A stretch of 64,000 bases of DNA from Alphaproteobacteria bacterium (lineage in GTDB: Bacteria > Pseudomonadota > Alphaproteobacteria > Sphingomonadales > Sphingomonadaceae): contig VBAC01000001.1 in NCBI GenBank assembly GCA_005883305.1, positions 806,001-870,000 on the forward strand, in the 5' to 3' direction. How positions within the stretch are numbered: the stretch's first letter is position 1; every line of letters begins with the position of its first letter. Below the pieces are notes generated by a model. That model did not search any database. It had not been told where the DNA came from and saw only the letters and a list, made by a program, of their open reading frames with translations. A program made the position numbers and the translations under genes. Shown here in pieces: positions 41,447 to 51,288 of the stretch.

Positions 41447-41511
41447 CACGGTCCTTTGGAGATCGGGTCGCTCGATATTGGTCGATCGCGCGCCGCCGCG
41501 CCCATTTCGGC

Positions 41512-41536
41512 TGTTGTATAGGCGCCGGTTACAACA
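41512..41536. promoter_or_regulatory. Late-promoter dyad copy 2 (candidate Ogr site)
   Basis: Identical over 25 bp to copy 1 and in the same orientation. The only gene start near it is on the minus strand (41446; 78 bases from the centre). CAATAT on the minus strand lies at a fitting place for a -10 element. Confidence 0.72.
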
Positions 41537-41575
41537 GGGCCGGCGACGATCGCCGGCCCTGTCGATCGGCGCCGA

Positions 41576-42424
41576 TCAGTCGTCGTTCGCCGCCATCGCC
41601 GCGAGCGCGAGCGGCCGATTGGTGATGATGAGCTCCTTGCCCTCGGGGTTGCCACCGCCATGCTTGCGCGCCAGCGTGTAGCGGAACGCCACGGGCAGGA
41701 TCGAGAACTCGCCGAAGAAGTCGCGCACTTCGGGCTTGTCGTTGAGCGTCAGGATGAAGCTCCCCGCCAAGCGGCGAAGCCGCTCCCTCAAAAGCTCATA
41801 GTCGCCCCTCGTGAAGAGCTCCTTTCCGTAGAGGCCTTCGATCCCCCAGTAGGGCGGATCGATGAAATAGAGCGTATGCTCGGTGTCATAGCGCCGCATG
41901 AGATCATCGAAGGGCAGCCGCTCGATCACGACGCCGGCCAAGCGCTCGTGCAGCTCCTCGAGCGCGGGCTGCAGCCGCGTCACGTCGAATCTGCCTGGGC
42001 GGTTCGGTCGCAAGCCGAAGACACCTTCTCGCAACCCGCCGTAAGTGGTGCATTGTAGATAGAGGAAGCGCGCGGCGCGCTCGAGATCCGTGAGCGTCTC
42101 GGGATTGGTCGCCTTCAGCCGCTCGAATTCCGCCCGCGTGGTGAGCTGGAATCGCAGCATGTCGAGGAAGGCGACGTAGTGACGCTGAAGGATGCGGAAG
42201 AAGGTCGAGACGTCGCCCGACAGATCGTTGATTACTTCCGACGACGGCTTGCGATGGCGGCGAAGGAAGACGCCGCCCATTCCGAGGAAGGGCTCGGCGT
42301 AGGTCTTATGGGGAATCGCGTCGATCATGGCGATCAGGCGCTTCGCCAGCCGGCTTTTCCCGCCCACGTAGGGGGCTGGGGGGGTGACGGGCGTTACGGA
42401 AACGAAATTAGCGGTGGACTCCAT
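41576..42424 (-). CDS. DNA adenine methyltransferase (Dam family)
   Basis: The start at 42424 gives 282 residues. Motif order is Dam-type: YVGGKSRLAKRL (SAM region, about 19-30), AEPFLGMGG (43-51) and DPPYW (189-193). Phage Dam-like enzymes usually protect phage DNA against restriction. It lies alone between two fibre cassettes without a partner nuclease. Confidence 0.9.
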   Translation of the reverse strand: MESTANFVSVTPVTPPAPYVGGKSRLAKRLIAMIDAIPHKTYAEPFLGMGGVFLRRHRKPSSEVINDLSGDVSTFFRILQRHYVAFLDMLRFQLTTRAEFERLKATNPETLTDLERAARFLYLQCTTYGGLREGVFGLRPNRPGRFDVTRLQPALEELHERLAGVVIERLPFDDLMRRYDTEHTLYFIDPPYWGIEGLYGKELFTRGDYELLRERLRRLAGSFILTLNDKPEVRDFFGEFSILPVAFRYTLARKHGGGNPEGKELIITNRPLALAAMAANDD

Positions 42425-42476
42425 TTGTCTAACTCTGCTTACACGGCCCCGCCGGTGTGCCCGGTGGGGAGACTGA

Positions 42477-42494
42477 GCGCGGCCCGGGCCGCGC
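42477..42494. terminator. 18-bp GC palindrome between the fibre operon and dam
   Basis: GCGCGGCCC followed by its complement forms a perfect 18-bp palindrome in the 148-bp gap downstream of the DUF4376 gene. It could end the J-to-fibre transcript. A second inverted pair, GCCCCGCCG/CGGTGGGG, lies just beyond. No T-run is present. Confidence 0.4.
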
Positions 42495-42572
42495 AAGGTG
42501 CGAGCTCAACCTCGCGGTTCAGGCTGTTGACGCAGCCCGGCCCTCCCCCTGTTTCCAAGGGATCGGGATTTC

Positions 42573-43088
42573 TTAGCCAGGCCAGCCCTGGTCGACGTCG
42601 ACGGCCACGATCTCCTCGATCGACCCGGCGGCCCCGATCATCTCACGCAGCTCCTGGGCGCGGGCATGGCAGGCGGCGACGTGACCGGCGGCCGCGAGGT
42701 GCGCCGCGACGATCGCCTGCGCGTCGAGGACCGCGATCCTGTTGTCGGCCAACTTCCACGCGATCGGCACGAAGGCCTCGCCCTGGGCGATCGCCTGAGT
42801 GACGAAGGTGTGAAGGCGGCGCTGGCTCGCCTCGCTCGTCTCGATCCGTCCCTGGGCGATCATGCAGCCGCCGAGCTCGGCCGCAGCGCGGCGCTCCTTG
42901 ACCTGGCGCCAGCGCTCGGCGCGGGGCACCTGGAGATTGTTGACGATCGCGCCGCCCTCGTGGACGGCGAGCATCGGATCGACGCCGGCGGGGATCGGCC
43001 CGAGCACCTCCCACTTTCGGAGATCGTAACCTTCGGCCGTCTCGACGGAGGCGAGCTCGCCGCCTTTGCGCCTGCGAATGAGGATCAC
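42573..43088 (-). CDS. DUF4376-type tail fibre assembly protein
   Basis: The 171-residue product has a short N-terminal part and a C-terminal DUF4376 pattern ([20 protein letters not shown], then [20 protein letters not shown]). This domain is common in proteins encoded after tail fibres and thought to help folding or attachment. Start overlaps the fibre stop. Confidence 0.72.
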   Translation of the reverse strand: MILIRRRKGGELASVETAEGYDLRKWEVLGPIPAGVDPMLAVHEGGAIVNNLQVPRAERWRQVKERRAAAELGGCMIAQGRIETSEASQRRLHTFVTQAIAQGEAFVPIAWKLADNRIAVLDAQAIVAAHLAAAGHVAACHARAQELREMIGAAGSIEEIVAVDVDQGWPG

Positions 43089-45832
43089 GTCACTTGCTCC
43101 GCGAAGAGGGTCATGGTCGAGCTCACCATGTCGTTGCCGATCCGATAATCGACGACGATAAGCTCGTAGGCTCCGCCGACCGTGAGGCCGGTGAGGGTGA
43201 TCGCCCCGGTCGAAAGAGTGCCGGTGCTCTGCCTGTGAGGTTCGAAGGTCTCCTCCGAATCAGATCCCGTCACGGCCGACCCGACGACATCGACGACCGT
43301 TCCGCTTGTAGGCCGGATCATGATCTTCGCCTGGACGCGGCCGCCGCCGCCCAGGGCGCATTTGTACGTGCCGGTGAGGCTGACCTTCAGCTTGCCGGTG
43401 CCGCTGGCATTGATCGCAAGGGGAACGCCGTGCTGGGCGTAGCTCGGCCAGGTTATCGGGCCCGACGCGCCGCCGGCGGCCGAGCTTGAGCCGCCGCTCC
43501 CGGCGGGAACGACGAGAAAGGTGATCCGCTTGCGCACCGTCTGCCCCGCGGCCGCGACGTCATAGTCGATATAGCCTTCGCCGACCGGGTTGTTGCCCTG
43601 GACGTCAGTGCCGACGACGGCGGCGGTGCAATTCCCGGCGCCGACGATCGTGACGCCGGTGATCGGGACGACGACGCCGGCCTGAGTGGCGGTATTGGCG
43701 GTGGCGAAGGGGAGTTGATCGGCGTTCGGGACGCCGCCGGCATTGGCGGCGATCGTGTGCGCCGGCGGGCGCGCCTCGACGGCGATCGGAGAGACGCCGT
43801 TGGCGCCGTTGTTCCCGTTCGTGCCCGGCGTACCCGGAGTGCCCGGCGTGCCTGCCGCGCCATCCTGCGCCTTCACGATCGAGAGGAGGTCGCTGATATT
43901 GTCGGGCCCGCCAGACGTGGCCGTGACGACGAGGCGCTGCCATCCTGCCGGAAGCTGGCCCGACTGCAGGTAGACGATCGTCTGATTGGTCGCCGCGGTC
44001 GTACCGCCGGCGGTAGTGCGCAGCGCGACCGCGCCGAGCCCGGCGCCGGCAGCGTCATAGGCGGTCGCGGACCAGGTGAGCGCACCGGCGTTGTTCTGGC
44101 GATTGGCAGTGAGGGTGACGACCTGGGCCGCCGGGGCAAGCGCGCCGGCACCGTTGTAGGTGACGTGCTGAAAATCGGAGGCGAGATAGATAGTCTTGGC
44201 CGACGCGCCATCGGCCCCGTTGGTGCCCGGGGTGCCGTTGCTGCCGGCGGCGCCGTCCTGCACCTTCACGATCGAGGCCTGGTCGCTGACGTTGTCCGGC
44301 GCGGCCGACGTCGCCGTGACGATCACGCTCGCCGTCCCCGCCGGAAGCTGCCCCGACTGAAGATAAACGGTGTTCTGGGTTGTCGCGGCGATCGTGCCGC
44401 CCGCGGTGGTGCGCAACGTCACCGCCCCCAGGTTGGCCCCGGCGCCATTGTAGGCGACGGCAGACCAGCTCAGCGCGCCGACGTTGTTCTGGCGATTGGC
44501 GGTGAGGCTGATTACCTGCGTCGCCGGGTTGAGGGCGCCCGCACTGTTATAGGTGAATTGCTGGCGATCGGAGGTGAGGTAGAGGGTCTTCGCGGGAGCC
44601 CCGGGGGCGCCGTCAATGCCGTTGGTGCCGTTGGTGCCGGCTGTGCCGGCGATGCCATCCTGAACCTTCACGACGCTAAGGAGGTCGCTGATATTGTCCG
44701 GTGCGCCCGACGTCGCGATGACGATCACGCTCGCCGTCCCCGCCGGGAGCTGGCCCGACTGCAGATAGACAATACCCTGACTCGTGGCGGCGATCGTTCC
44801 GCCGGCGGTGGTGCGCAGCGTCACGCCGCCGAGATTACCTCCGGCGGCGTTGTAGGCGATCGCGGCCCAGCTCAGGGCGCCGGCATTGTTCTGGCGATTG
44901 GCGGTGAGGGTGACCACTTGGCCCGCCGGCGCCAGCGCGCCGGCGCTGTCGTAGGTGAATTGCTGGCGATCGGAGGTGAGGTAGAGCGTCTTCGCCGAGG
45001 CGCCGGGGGTGCCGGGGGTGCCGTTCTCGCCATCCGCCCCGTCGACGCCGTCCTGGGTAACGACGATCGAGACGAGGTCGCTCAAATTGTCCGGGGCGCT
45101 GCTCGACGCCGCGACGATTAGCGTCTTCGTACCTGGGGGGAGCATACCCGACTGAAGGTAGACGGTCGTCTGGTTGGTGGCGGCGACGGTGCCTGTTTTC
45201 GTGGTGCGCAGGGTGGTCGCGCTAAGCACGTTCCCGTTCAGGTCATAGGCCGTCGCGGTCCACGACAGCGCGCCGGTGTTGTTCTGGCGGTAAGCGTCGA
45301 GCTTGATCGCCTGAGTCGCCGGCGTCAGCCCGTAGGCATTGCCGGTGAACTGCTGCCGATCGGCGGTGACATAGAGCGTCTTCGCGGCAGCGCCGGCAGG
45401 GCCGGGCCCTCCGGTATTGCCGGGAATGCCTTGCGGTCCCTGAATTCCGGGATTGCCTTGGGGGCCGGCGATTCCCTGCAGGCCTGGCGGGCCTTCCTGT
45501 CCCTCGGGGCCTTCCGGCCCGATCGGCCCTTCCTCCCCCGGCGGGCCCTCGGGACCGACGCCGGCGGGGCCTTCCGGTCCCTCGGGCCCGGCGTCGCCGC
45601 GCAGCGCCTCGAGGAATTCGGCTTGGCTTTTGCCGGCATTGCCCGGTTGCGCGAGCCACGTCCCGTAGGCGCTGGCGCCGCCAGCGAGCTCGGCCTCGAT
45701 CGGCGCGCGCGCGGCGGCTGACACGGCGCCGATCGTCGTTCCCTTCGTCTGGCCGCCCTGGACGATCGGGATCGCCTCGTCGCCGGCGAGCGCGCCAGCG
45801 GGATTGTCATCGTGAAGGTGGCTGATCTTCAT
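43085..45832 (-). CDS. Large collagen-like tail fibre with four tandem repeats
   Basis: The 915-residue protein has an N-terminal shaft with Gly-X-Y triplets ([20 protein letters not shown]) and then four copies of a unit of about 130 residues. Each unit starts near [15 protein letters not shown] and ends in a short collagen-like linker ([13 protein letters not shown]). A beta-rich C-terminal head (last 200 residues) follows. The repeats lie at about 43790-45400 in DNA. It is a good candidate for the receptor-binding fibre. Confidence 0.82.
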   Translation of the reverse strand: MKISHLHDDNPAGALAGDEAIPIVQGGQTKGTTIGAVSAAARAPIEAELAGGASAYGTWLAQPGNAGKSQAEFLEALRGDAGPEGPEGPAGVGPEGPPGEEGPIGPEGPEGQEGPPGLQGIAGPQGNPGIQGPQGIPGNTGGPGPAGAAAKTLYVTADRQQFTGNAYGLTPATQAIKLDAYRQNNTGALSWTATAYDLNGNVLSATTLRTTKTGTVAATNQTTVYLQSGMLPPGTKTLIVAASSSAPDNLSDLVSIVVTQDGVDGADGENGTPGTPGASAKTLYLTSDRQQFTYDSAGALAPAGQVVTLTANRQNNAGALSWAAIAYNAAGGNLGGVTLRTTAGGTIAATSQGIVYLQSGQLPAGTASVIVIATSGAPDNISDLLSVVKVQDGIAGTAGTNGTNGIDGAPGAPAKTLYLTSDRQQFTYNSAGALNPATQVISLTANRQNNVGALSWSAVAYNGAGANLGAVTLRTTAGGTIAATTQNTVYLQSGQLPAGTASVIVTATSAAPDNVSDQASIVKVQDGAAGSNGTPGTNGADGASAKTIYLASDFQHVTYNGAGALAPAAQVVTLTANRQNNAGALTWSATAYDAAGAGLGAVALRTTAGGTTAATNQTIVYLQSGQLPAGWQRLVVTATSGGPDNISDLLSIVKAQDGAAGTPGTPGTPGTNGNNGANGVSPIAVEARPPAHTIAANAGGVPNADQLPFATANTATQAGVVVPITGVTIVGAGNCTAAVVGTDVQGNNPVGEGYIDYDVAAAGQTVRKRITFLVVPAGSGGSSSAAGGASGPITWPSYAQHGVPLAINASGTGKLKVSLTGTYKCALGGGGRVQAKIMIRPTSGTVVDVVGSAVTGSDSEETFEPHRQSTGTLSTGAITLTGLTVGGAYELIVVDYRIGNDMVSSTMTLFAEQVT

Positions 45833-46314
45833 GCGTCGGCGCTCCAGTGGGAATCGTCCCCCGGATCGAAGCCGGCGAGCTCGTCGGCCGACATTGCGGA
45901 GATCCGCGCCTCGACCTGATCGCTTGCACCGCGGATGTTGCCGATCGCTCGCTGGCGCTCGAGGGCCCGCTGAGCCTCGCGCGAGCCCGCGTCTCCGTAA
46001 TAAGCTGCTTCGGCGATCGCCGCCGCGTCATTGAGCTGTCGCCAATAGGGCGCGATCGCGAGGATTCGCGCGCGGGCTTGGCGCTTCACGGCGCCGACCG
46101 CCGCGCTGCGCGCCGCCGCGAGCGTCACCTTAGGGAAGCGCGCGATCGGCGCCCCGTTCGATCCGGCGCCGATCTCGGCGCCGGCGGCCTGGTCCTCGAG
46201 GAGCCGGGCATGACGCGCCGCCGAGATCCGCACGACGTCCGCCGGCATTGCCTCGCCGTGGAGCTCGGCCGTGTAGAAACCGCCCGTCGAGGGGCTGAAA
46301 AATACGGTGCTCAT
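45829..46314 (-). CDS. Tail fibre assembly protein (G-like)
   Basis: The 161 residues begin [20 protein letters not shown], the usual opening of tail assembly chaperones found after fibre genes, with a helical C-terminus. It overlaps fibre H and the collagen-like fibre by four bases each. Confidence 0.75.
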   Translation of the reverse strand: MSTVFFSPSTGGFYTAELHGEAMPADVVRISAARHARLLEDQAAGAEIGAGSNGAPIARFPKVTLAAARSAAVGAVKRQARARILAIAPYWRQLNDAAAIAEAAYYGDAGSREAQRALERQRAIGNIRGASDQVEARISAMSADELAGFDPGDDSHWSADA

Positions 46315-47789
46315 TTGCCGATCGCTCGCCAGAAGTAGGAGGCGGCCGCGCGATCGCCCCGGAAGCTGATTGTGAAGCCGGCGGGGGTCCAGGAGCTGAC
46401 CCAGATATCCTCGTCGGATTCGTCGCCGTTGTTGGTGTTGCCGAGCGCCTGCAGGGTGACGCCGTCGCACTGCACGGGGAAGGAGACGTTGAAGCTCTTG
46501 GACGTCGGCGCCGGCGTCGCGCTGCCGCTGGCGGGACAGAAGACGGTTCCCCATTGCTCAATCGTTCCGCCGGCGCGGCGCTCAGTGTTCGGGCCCAAGC
46601 TGGTCGCGGCCGCCGCGAGCGCCGCAGGCGTCGTCGCCTTTTCGTCGTCGGTTCCGGCGACGACGTCGGCCGAGCTCGCCTTCGGGACGGTGATCGTGCG
46701 ATCGGCGCCCAGATTGCCGCCGCCCTGGGCGAGGCCGGCGGTGAGGATCTGACGCGCCGCCGGCGTCGAGGCCGCGATCAAGGCGAGGATCAGGGCGAGG
46801 GAATCGGGCGCGAGCGCCTTGTCGCCGATGAGGCCGGCGAGCGCCTCCTCGGGCGAGGCCTTGGGGACGTCGATCGTGCGGTTGCCGGCGAAGTTACCGC
46901 CGCCGGCGGCGAGCCCGGTGGCGCTGATCGTGCGCGACGTCGGCGGCGCGCCGACGTCGCCGGCAGTCAGGATGACGTCGCCAATCTGCCCGTTGACGGA
47001 TCGCACCGGCGCGCCGGGGGAGAGGAATTCAAGCCAGTTGGCGAGGGTCGACGCCGGCAGCGCGGCGAGCTGGTAGGTGACTTCCTCGTCGGTGCGCCGC
47101 GCGAAGTCGCCCACGGTTGCCGCGAGGGCGAGCATTTCCGCTTCGCTGTCGACGGTGAAGGTGTCGATCGAGCTGACAGGCGGGAGGTAGACCGGCGGAA
47201 TCTTCCCGTCGGCGCCGAGCGGGGCAACGCCGTTGATCGCGCCCTTCTCGGTGAGTTTGATGTAGACGCCGGCGAGCGCCGCCGGCGTGACGATCTTCTC
47301 GGCGTCGGCGCCGGCGGCGACCTCGGCGGCCGAGGCGAGGAATGCGACGCCCTTCGTCGTCGACGTCGCCGGCGGATAGAGGAAATTCGTGTCGCCGAAC
47401 TCGATCAGCTCGGCGACGTCCTGGGCGAAGGTGATATCGGCCGCGAGGAGGAAGGTCGAAACGCTCGCCTTCTGGAATATCGGGTCCGCCTGGCCGTAGA
47501 CAGCGAAAAGCTGGCCGCCCTCGAGGTAGAGGCCGAAGCCGCGCACCGTGTAGAGATCCGTCGAATCGTCGCGCGCGACCATGTGCAGGACGCGATCGCT
47601 CGCCGCCATGCCGGCGATAGTGTCGAGCCGAGTGAACTCGCCGGGCAACTCCTCGAGCGTCGTCGCCGCAGCGAAGTCCTCGGCCGTCAGGCCAATCTCG
47701 ACGATCCGAACGGCGTTGGTGATGCCCTCCTCGGCGTCGAGCAAGGCGGCGAGGCCGCCTTCGGTGATATAGATCGGAAGGCCGGTCAT
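46311..47789 (-). CDS. Tail fibre protein H (DUF3751-type N-terminus)
   Basis: The 492-residue protein starts with the phage collar/fibre N-terminal domain that attaches to gpI (LPIYITEGGLAALLDAEEGI; VRIVEIGLTAEDF). The middle carries repeated KASPEEALAG/KASSADVVAG elements, and a small C-terminal beta head (WGTVFCPASGSATPAPTSKS) follows. Position after I matches P2 H. Confidence 0.88.
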   Translation of the reverse strand: MTGLPIYITEGGLAALLDAEEGITNAVRIVEIGLTAEDFAAATTLEELPGEFTRLDTIAGMAASDRVLHMVARDDSTDLYTVRGFGLYLEGGQLFAVYGQADPIFQKASVSTFLLAADITFAQDVAELIEFGDTNFLYPPATSTTKGVAFLASAAEVAAGADAEKIVTPAALAGVYIKLTEKGAINGVAPLGADGKIPPVYLPPVSSIDTFTVDSEAEMLALAATVGDFARRTDEEVTYQLAALPASTLANWLEFLSPGAPVRSVNGQIGDVILTAGDVGAPPTSRTISATGLAAGGGNFAGNRTIDVPKASPEEALAGLIGDKALAPDSLALILALIAASTPAARQILTAGLAQGGGNLGADRTITVPKASSADVVAGTDDEKATTPAALAAAATSLGPNTERRAGGTIEQWGTVFCPASGSATPAPTSKSFNVSFPVQCDGVTLQALGNTNNGDESDEDIWVSSWTPAGFTISFRGDRAAASYFWRAIGK

Positions 47790-47792
47790 GCG

Positions 47793-48413
47793 TCAGAGCT
47801 CCAGGAGATCGCCGGATTCGGCCTGCAGCGGCTCGCCGTCCTCGGTGGTGAGGAAGCTCCCCTCCTCGACGACGGCCGCCAGATCGAGGCGGGCGAAGCC
47901 GGCGGTGCGACCGGCGCCAACGACGGAAAGGCCGGCGGCCGCGGTGATCGACTGGATGAACTCGAGGTGAGAGCGCAGCGGCTTCACGCGCGAGATCTCG
48001 CGCACGAGCCGCTCAGCGAATGCCGCCGTCGATCGATCGCCGCCGCCGGCGAGCAACGGGAGTGTCACCTGGAAGCGGTGGGGGTCGAGCCGCGGCTCCG
48101 CTTCGAACCATTCGACCAGCTCGAGGAGCGGATCGAAGCGGCCGAGGACGGCGTCGATCGTCGCTGGCGTCCCCTTCCGGCGCTGGATCTCGATCGCGCG
48201 CGCCGTCTCCTCGCGCTTGCGCGCTTCGGACCAGGCCGAATCCCAGGTGTCGATCGACAGGCCCCACGCCAGCCAGGGCAGGAGATCGGCGGCGCACATT
48301 GCCGGATTCCACAGATCGGGGAGCGGGATCGGGACGCCGGAGACGCGCGCGGCCGCGGCCTCGAGGCCGCGCTCGAGCGGCCGCGCGTTGGGAGGGAGGA
48401 GCGTCTCCGTCAT
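47793..48413 (-). CDS. Baseplate protein I
   Basis: The 206 residues match P2 gpI, with PAMCAADLLPWLAWGLSIDT and WSEARKREETARAIEIQRRK. gpI is a baseplate wedge protein that connects J with the fibre H. Start chosen after the J stop. Confidence 0.93.
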   Translation of the reverse strand: MTETLLPPNARPLERGLEAAAARVSGVPIPLPDLWNPAMCAADLLPWLAWGLSIDTWDSAWSEARKREETARAIEIQRRKGTPATIDAVLGRFDPLLELVEWFEAEPRLDPHRFQVTLPLLAGGGDRSTAAFAERLVREISRVKPLRSHLEFIQSITAAAGLSVVGAGRTAGFARLDLAAVVEEGSFLTTEDGEPLQAESGDLLEL

Positions 48414-48415
48414 GC

Positions 48416-49324
48416 TCAGTCGCCCACCCCGCCGGCGGTGAGCTCGATCCCGGTGCACCAGGGCGCCTGAGTGGCGCCGAGCACCAGATTGTCGGCGGGC
48501 GAGACCAGATTGACCCGTTGCACCCCTTCGACGTGGAGGGAGGCGTAGAGGCCCGATATCGTGATATCGCGGCCGAGCCGCTGCGCGCTGTCGCGATAGG
48601 CCTCGACGCTGGCCTGGGCGACGTCGAGCACGACGGAAAGATCGGGCCCGTCGTAGACGAAGAGCTGGGCCTCGATCGCATATTCGACGATCTCGGCCGA
48701 CGCGACGGTGACGAGATCGGTGAGCGGCCGAACGCTACGCCCATTGACGACGGCCGCGACGGTCTCGAGCAGCTCGGCGCCGGCGGCGCCGTTGCCCGAT
48801 CGCGAAAGGACGCTGACGAGGACCTGGCCCGGCTCGGGGCTGGTCGCGCTGGCGTCCAGCACTTCGGCGTCGGCCGAGCGGGCGTGGAAGACGTATGCGA
48901 GCTCGGGCCCGGCGACGGAATAGCTTTCGGGCGCGAGCACGACGCGGCCGCGCAGCGCGTCGTCGTCCTCGAGCTGCTCGGCGATGCCATGCTCGGGATC
49001 GGCCTCGACGAGCACGAGGCGCGTCACCCCGAAGATCGCGGCCAAATGATCGAGATCCGCGCCGCGCGCGAAGGCGAGCATGACGGAGAGTGCGCGATCG
49101 TTGAATTGCTGGCGAAGCAATGTCTCGCGGTATGCGAAGACCTGGAGCATCTTGACCGCCGGCTCCGATTCAACCGTGGCGTCGAAGTCGGGCAGGATCT
49201 CGCGCAGCCGAGCGAGGCCGTCGGCGTAAATCTCCTCGAAAGAGATCTTCTCGACGACAGCGGGCGGCGGCAGCCGCGAGAGGTCGACGGCGGTTGAGGC
49301 GGCAGATCCGGACACGATCGCCAT
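48416..49324 (-). CDS. Baseplate protein J
   Basis: The 302-residue product is a gpJ (gp6-like) wedge protein: VDLSRLPPPAVVEKISFEEI near the N-terminus and AVKMLQVFAYRETLLRQQFN. It heads the J-I-H fibre operon, without the V and W genes that precede J in P2. Confidence 0.94.
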   Translation of the reverse strand: MAIVSGSAASTAVDLSRLPPPAVVEKISFEEIYADGLARLREILPDFDATVESEPAVKMLQVFAYRETLLRQQFNDRALSVMLAFARGADLDHLAAIFGVTRLVLVEADPEHGIAEQLEDDDALRGRVVLAPESYSVAGPELAYVFHARSADAEVLDASATSPEPGQVLVSVLSRSGNGAAGAELLETVAAVVNGRSVRPLTDLVTVASAEIVEYAIEAQLFVYDGPDLSVVLDVAQASVEAYRDSAQRLGRDITISGLYASLHVEGVQRVNLVSPADNLVLGATQAPWCTGIELTAGGVGD

Positions 49325-49359
49325 GTCGCCGCCCGATGCGCGCCGCCGCCAGCGAGGCC

Positions 49360-49384
49360 TGTTGTAACCGGCGCCTATACAACA
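49360..49384. promoter_or_regulatory. Late-promoter dyad copy 3 (candidate Ogr site)
   Basis: The same 25-bp dyad, in the opposite orientation to copies 1 and 2. Its centre is 48 bases from the J start (minus) and 60 from the DUF2158 start (plus). Confidence 0.73.
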
Positions 49385-49431
49385 GGCGGCGCGCAGCTTG
49401 CGAATATACGCTAGGCGACTATGCGGAGGTC

Positions 49432-49626
49432 ATGGAGACAGAAGTTTTCAAACCCGGCGACGTCGTGCGGCTGAAGTGCGGCGGGCCGACCATGGTCATC
49501 GCACCTCCGGCGGGCGTGGTGGGCAGTCAGGATTCGGTCTACTGCCTCTGGCATAGCAGCGAAGGCGTCCTTCAAGGGCAGGCCTTCAGCCCGGTCGTTC
49601 TTCGACGGTCTACGCCCTCGAGCTAG
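49432..49626 (+). CDS. DUF2158 (YodC-family) small protein
   Basis: A 64-residue protein with the family pattern VFKPGDVVRLKCGGPTMVI, then VYCLWHSSEGVLQGQAFSP. It diverges from J across dyad copy 3 and its stop overlaps that of convergent S by four bases. Function of the family is not known; in phages it is usually an accessory gene. Confidence 0.78.
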   Translation: METEVFKPGDVVRLKCGGPTMVIAPPAGVVGSQDSVYCLWHSSEGVLQGQAFSPVVLRRSTPSS

Positions 49627-50102
49627 CCGCGAAGATGGGCGTCAACTAGCTCGAGCACCTTTAGCCGATCTTCGGGCCCGAAACCGAGGACGCGCCGCAT
49701 CGGGTATTGAGCGACGGGCGAGCTGGGGTCGCGGGTGACCGTGTCCTCAAGACCCTCCTGGTGAACCGTCATGATCCGGGCCATCGCCCCGACGAAGCCA
49801 ACCCGCGATTCGCTCGCCGTGGCCTGGACGCGAAGATGCTGCCGAGCGCGGGCGCGCAGAAACATCTTCCCTTGCTTACGCCGCAGCGCCCCACCGCCGG
49901 CCTTCGATCGCAGCCGGCGGGCCCGCTTGCGCGGAGTGAAGGCGGTGCCCTCCGGGTCGACGTTCTCCCCGATCCGCTGGGCGTTGGCCTTCTGCAGCTC
50001 GCCGGCGATCTTTCGGCCGAGCTTGGTGCGCTCCGCCGGCTTCAGGCGGCCCACGAAGTCGACGAGGTAGTCGTCGAGGGCCTCAAGGCCGTCGGCCATC
50101 AT
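49623..50102 (-). CDS. Tail completion protein S (virion morphogenesis)
   Basis: The 159 residues match P2 gpS (LEALDDYLVDFVGRLKPAER; AQRIGENVDPEGTAFTPRKR; GFVGAMARIMTVHQEGLED). It acts in joining tail to head. Confidence 0.92.
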   Translation of the reverse strand: MMADGLEALDDYLVDFVGRLKPAERTKLGRKIAGELQKANAQRIGENVDPEGTAFTPRKRARRLRSKAGGGALRRKQGKMFLRARARQHLRVQATASESRVGFVGAMARIMTVHQEGLEDTVTRDPSSPVAQYPMRRVLGFGPEDRLKVLELVDAHLRG

Positions 50103-50608
50103 TCATCGCCGGCATCGAGGATAAGCGTGTCGCCGAAATATATCTGCGTCAGCGGCGGCCGCGGCGGCGTCAGGCCGCCGATCGGCTCGCCCAGCAGTAG
50201 ATCGTCGAGAGAGGGCTCGGGCTCGTGCACCGCGTCGAAGCCGCCGGCGTCGCGCGGAATTACGCGCACCGTCTCGCTCAGCTCCAGCTCGAAAAGCAGA
50301 TCGACCGTCTTCGTGTCGATTACCTCCACTTCGAAGGGCACGGCCTGATCGCCCCTGTCGTGATTGAGGAGGAGATCGGGCTGGTGCTCGCGAAGCCAGT
50401 TCACGATCGCGATCGCGATCGCGTCCTCGCTCCCGGTGAAGTCGATGATCAGGACATTGAGCCGATAGCGATATTCGAAGCCTAGCGGCCCGCCGAGCCG
50501 CCCCGCGATCCGGCCCTTGTCGCTCCAGATCCTGAGTAGCGCCGGATCGCGCTTTAGCTCCGGGACCGCCCCGGTGAGGACGTTGCGAAGGCTGGCGGGC
50601 TTCAGCAT
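50099..50608 (-). CDS. Tail completion protein R
   Basis: The start at 50608 gives 169 residues resembling gpR (MLKPASLRNVLTGAVPELKR; LNVLIIDFTGSEDAIAIAIV; LREHQPDLL). Overlaps S. It is adjacent to the spanin genes, as in P2 (lysC-R-S). Confidence 0.9.
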   Translation of the reverse strand: MLKPASLRNVLTGAVPELKRDPALLRIWSDKGRIAGRLGGPLGFEYRYRLNVLIIDFTGSEDAIAIAIVNWLREHQPDLLLNHDRGDQAVPFEVEVIDTKTVDLLFELELSETVRVIPRDAGGFDAVHEPEPSLDDLLLGEPIGGLTPPRPPLTQIYFGDTLILDAGDE

Positions 50609-50615
50609 CGGCGGA

Positions 50616-50987
50616 TCACCGAGCCGGCGCCGCCCTCGCGGCCTCGAGTTCGCGATCGCAGCGGCGCGCGGAGCGACGGTTGGCCATGCACGCGGAAAAA
50701 TTGTGCACCCAGGAGAGGCGGCGATTCGCCTCGGCGAGCGCACCGTCATAGCCGCGCAGGACCTGGGCGGCGTCGGCATCGGTGTAGCAAAGGCGTGTCG
50801 GATCGAACGCGCAGGTAGCGGACGCTTGGGGAATGGAGGGCCCGGGAACCTGCTCAGTCCGCTCCGGCGGAATCGTTACCGCTCGCGTCGGGCGGATCGA
50901 CGTCGCCAATCCGCAGGCTGTCAAGGACAGCAGCAGTGGCAGGGCCGACAGGCTGAGCGCTCTGCTCGGGATATTCGGTGACCGCAT
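50616..50987 (-). CDS. Rz1-like outer-membrane spanin lipoprotein
   Basis: A 123-residue product with a lipoprotein signal (LSLSALPLLLSLTAC) and a Pro-containing mature part. The gene starts inside the Rz-like gene in another frame, the arrangement typical of Rz/Rz1 pairs. Together the two proteins would fuse inner and outer membranes at lysis. Longer than lambda Rz1. Confidence 0.72.
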   Translation of the reverse strand: MRSPNIPSRALSLSALPLLLSLTACGLATSIRPTRAVTIPPERTEQVPGPSIPQASATCAFDPTRLCYTDADAAQVLRGYDGALAEANRRLSWVHNFSACMANRRSARRCDRELEAARAAPAR

Positions 50988-51288
50988 TATTGATTTCCCT
51001 TTCGAGATGTTCGGAGCGGGCGCGGTTGCGCTGCTCGATGCGGACGTCTTCCGCGTTGGCGGCGCGCTCGGAAGTGAGCTCGCGCCTGGTGACCTCGGCC
51101 GTGACGCCGTTCTCGTAGTTTTGGATGACGCCGCGGTCGTGAAAGTAGAACCACAGCTTGACGCCGCCGAAGATCGCGCCGGCGGTAAGAGGGATCGCGA
51201 TGGCGACGAGGATGCGCATCGCGATCTTGGGGGCGACGTCGCTGGCAACACCGCGGGCGACCAGCTTCGCGACGAGCCAGGCGATCAT
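50854..51288 (-). CDS. Rz-like inner-membrane spanin
   Basis: 144 residues with one N-terminal membrane segment (about 24-46, MRILVAIAIPLTAGAIFGGV) and a charged coiled-coil region (ANAEDVRIEQRNRARSEHLE), the topology of an i-spanin. Overlapped out of frame by the lipoprotein gene. Confidence 0.72.
   Translation of the reverse strand: MIAWLVAKLVARGVASDVAPKIAMRILVAIAIPLTAGAIFGGVKLWFYFHDRGVIQNYENGVTAEVTRRELTSERAANAEDVRIEQRNRARSEHLEREINNAVTEYPEQSAQPVGPATAAVLDSLRIGDVDPPDASGNDSAGAD

Noticed and set aside
41576-42424. Complete phage-borne restriction-modification system around the Dam-like gene
   Set aside because: Neighbouring genes are tail fibre components; no nuclease candidate is seen.
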